Positions 14,507 to 15,474 of a stretch of DNA of 15,474 nt are shown in pieces. Positions within the stretch are counted from its first letter, which is position 1, and each line of letters opens with the position of its first letter. The notes under the pieces were generated by a model. That model was not told the DNA's origin. It made no database searches and saw only the letters and a program-made list of their open reading frames with translations. The translations under genes and the position numbers were made by a program. The stretch covers positions 1-15,474 of the forward strand of contig JAEOSP010000046.1 of the NCBI GenBank assembly GCA_016840305.1, in the 5' to 3' direction. This DNA comes from Candidatus Hodarchaeota archaeon. Lineage in GTDB: Archaea > Asgardarchaeota > Heimdallarchaeia > Hodarchaeales > Hodarchaeaceae.

Positions 14507-15474
14507 ATGTCACAAAGAGAAAAGGAAATTTCTGATAAAATCGCTGTTCTCGAGAGAGAAAGTAAAATTCTCGGAGGAGCTCGTGCTTATTATGAACAAA
14601 ATCTTTCATTTAATGAAATTGAGGAATTGACAGGTATATCAATTCGGGAATTTAAAAGATTTCAAAGCGATAACGAATTGCCTTATCGACTTGTAAGCCA
14701 TAATAAAATGAGAATTTTTGATAAAATCGATAAAAGGCTTGAAGAAATAAAGAAAGAAATAATTAAGCTTCGAGAATCTGTTTTTGGAGTTCTAGATCAG
14801 CTATTATTTATTCCTTCTTGGAGAGAAATGATTGATTCAAGATTCAATGGTTTTTACCGTAATCAACAGGTCCAAGACATTTTTCAAGACAATATTATAT
14901 TCCTCCCTGATCTTGCGCTCACTGGATTTGAGGAAACAACAGGTGAACCATTCTTTTTAATTACTGGCTTAGGGATTTACTGGGTTAAATTTCAGCTTGG
15001 TCCTGGATCGATAGTTACTGATTATCGAGAGATTACAGGGTTAGTATTACCTCTAGATTTTTATGAAAGAGCTCAGGATGAATCAGGCTCAATTTTAAAT
15101 AGTGAAAAGATGCGAATGACGAAATACATGTCCTCTATTCCTTTCTCATTAATACTAGCTAAAGCTACTACACAGATGTATCTTCGGGGTGTAATTGCTA
15201 GAAATATTTTTCATCCCTACAAAGAGAGTTTTGATCTGTTTCTATCAATCTGCAAAGATGAGATTAGTTTCATTCCAGAGGATGGAATGAATATTCTATC
15301 TGGAGGACTATCAAGCACTCACGCTCTATATAAAAATGAATTACTAACAGAAAAACCTCTTGGAGAGTATTCCAATTTAATAGCTGGCATTAAAAATACT
15401 CAACCGAAATTAAATAAAATCCTTCAGACACTACAATTAGATACGATAAGTGAATCACTTTTTGAGAAGCTAAA
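14507..15474 (+). CDS. Unknown protein with HTH-like and coiled-coil segments, partial
   Basis: The frame is open from ATG 14507 to the window edge (322 codons plus 2 nt; the C-terminus lies outside). The N-terminus (about 1-28) is helical and charged. Residues 33-50 (LSFNEIEELTGISIREFK) match the spacing of a helix-turn-helix, like those of sigma-region-4 or transposase-type recognition helices. A charged helix KIDKRLEEIKKEIIKLRESV (73-92) looks like a short coiled coil. The remaining 230 residues are a mixed alpha-beta, soluble region with many aromatic residues (GIYWVKFQLGPG; YMSSIPFSL) and no motif I recognise. It may be a DNA-binding regulator with a novel sensing domain, but that is inference. 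Confidence 0.6.
   Translation, partial: MSQREKEISDKIAVLERESKILGGARAYYEQNLSFNEIEELTGISIREFKRFQSDNELPYRLVSHNKMRIFDKIDKRLEEIKKEIIKLRESVFGVLDQLLFIPSWREMIDSRFNGFYRNQQVQDIFQDNIIFLPDLALTGFEETTGEPFFLITGLGIYWVKFQLGPGSIVTDYREITGLVLPLDFYERAQDESGSILNSEKMRMTKYMSSIPFSLILAKATTQMYLRGVIARNIFHPYKESFDLFLSICKDEISFIPEDGMNILSGGLSSTHALYKNELLTEKPLGEYSNLIAGIKNTQPKLNKILQTLQLDTISESLFEKL

Noticed and set aside
1..15474. CRISPR arrays, insertion sequences, tRNA or rRNA genes
   Set aside because: No regularly spaced repeats, transposase-like genes with terminal repeats, or tRNA-like T-loop sequences were seen on either strand by eye.

Overview
The window reads as chromosomal DNA of an AT-rich archaeon (about one third GC by eye). 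The evidence is a class I (archaeal-type) lysyl-tRNA synthetase, an Orc1/Cdc6 replication initiator, an archaeal two-domain GlmU-type sugar nucleotidyltransferase, a secreted protein with a PGF-like C-terminal anchor, TATA/BRE-like promoters and T-run terminators. A small longin-like protein, a fold unusually common in Asgard archaea, makes an Asgard lineage (for example the Heimdall group) my best guess. That is inference; no rRNA or tRNA gene is present to test it.

Layout. 1-306 (-): cut-off membrane protein directly behind lysS. 323-1975 (-): lysyl-tRNA synthetase. A 276-bp divergent promoter region follows, then 2252-3457 (+): GlmU-like protein. 3530-4210 (-): four-helix membrane protein with a bacterial-PH-like tail. 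About 490 bp without a clear gene precede 4697-5926 (+): Orc1/Cdc6, whose 3' end overlaps that of 5921-7198 (-): a GT-C-like membrane glycosyltransferase candidate. 7354-9816 (-): large, cysteine-free, sequon-rich surface protein. 10107-12533 (+): PD-(D/E)XK nuclease fused to an XPD/Rad3-type Fe-S helicase. 12551-13171 (-): longin-like protein. 13276-14316 (+): E1-like ThiF/MoeB/HesA protein. 14507-15474 (+): cut-off unknown protein with HTH-like and coiled-coil segments.

Most genes are single units with their own TATA-like elements; only lysS and the left-edge gene look like an operon. Two minus-strand genes end in nearly identical interrupted T-runs. Two themes recur: DNA replication/repair (Cdc6, nuclease-helicase) and the cell surface (sugar activation, membrane glycosyltransferase, glycosylatable surface protein). 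Links between them are inferred from proximity only.

I do not see a compact new multi-gene system. The points most worth following are a GlmU-like protein that has lost hallmark residues in both catalytic domains, a LysRS with a KMSKS loop lacking both lysines, the intact nuclease-helicase fusion, and the longin-like and unknown HTH proteins. Several annotated starts were moved from upstream TTG or ATG codons on the basis of Shine-Dalgarno or TATA spacing.
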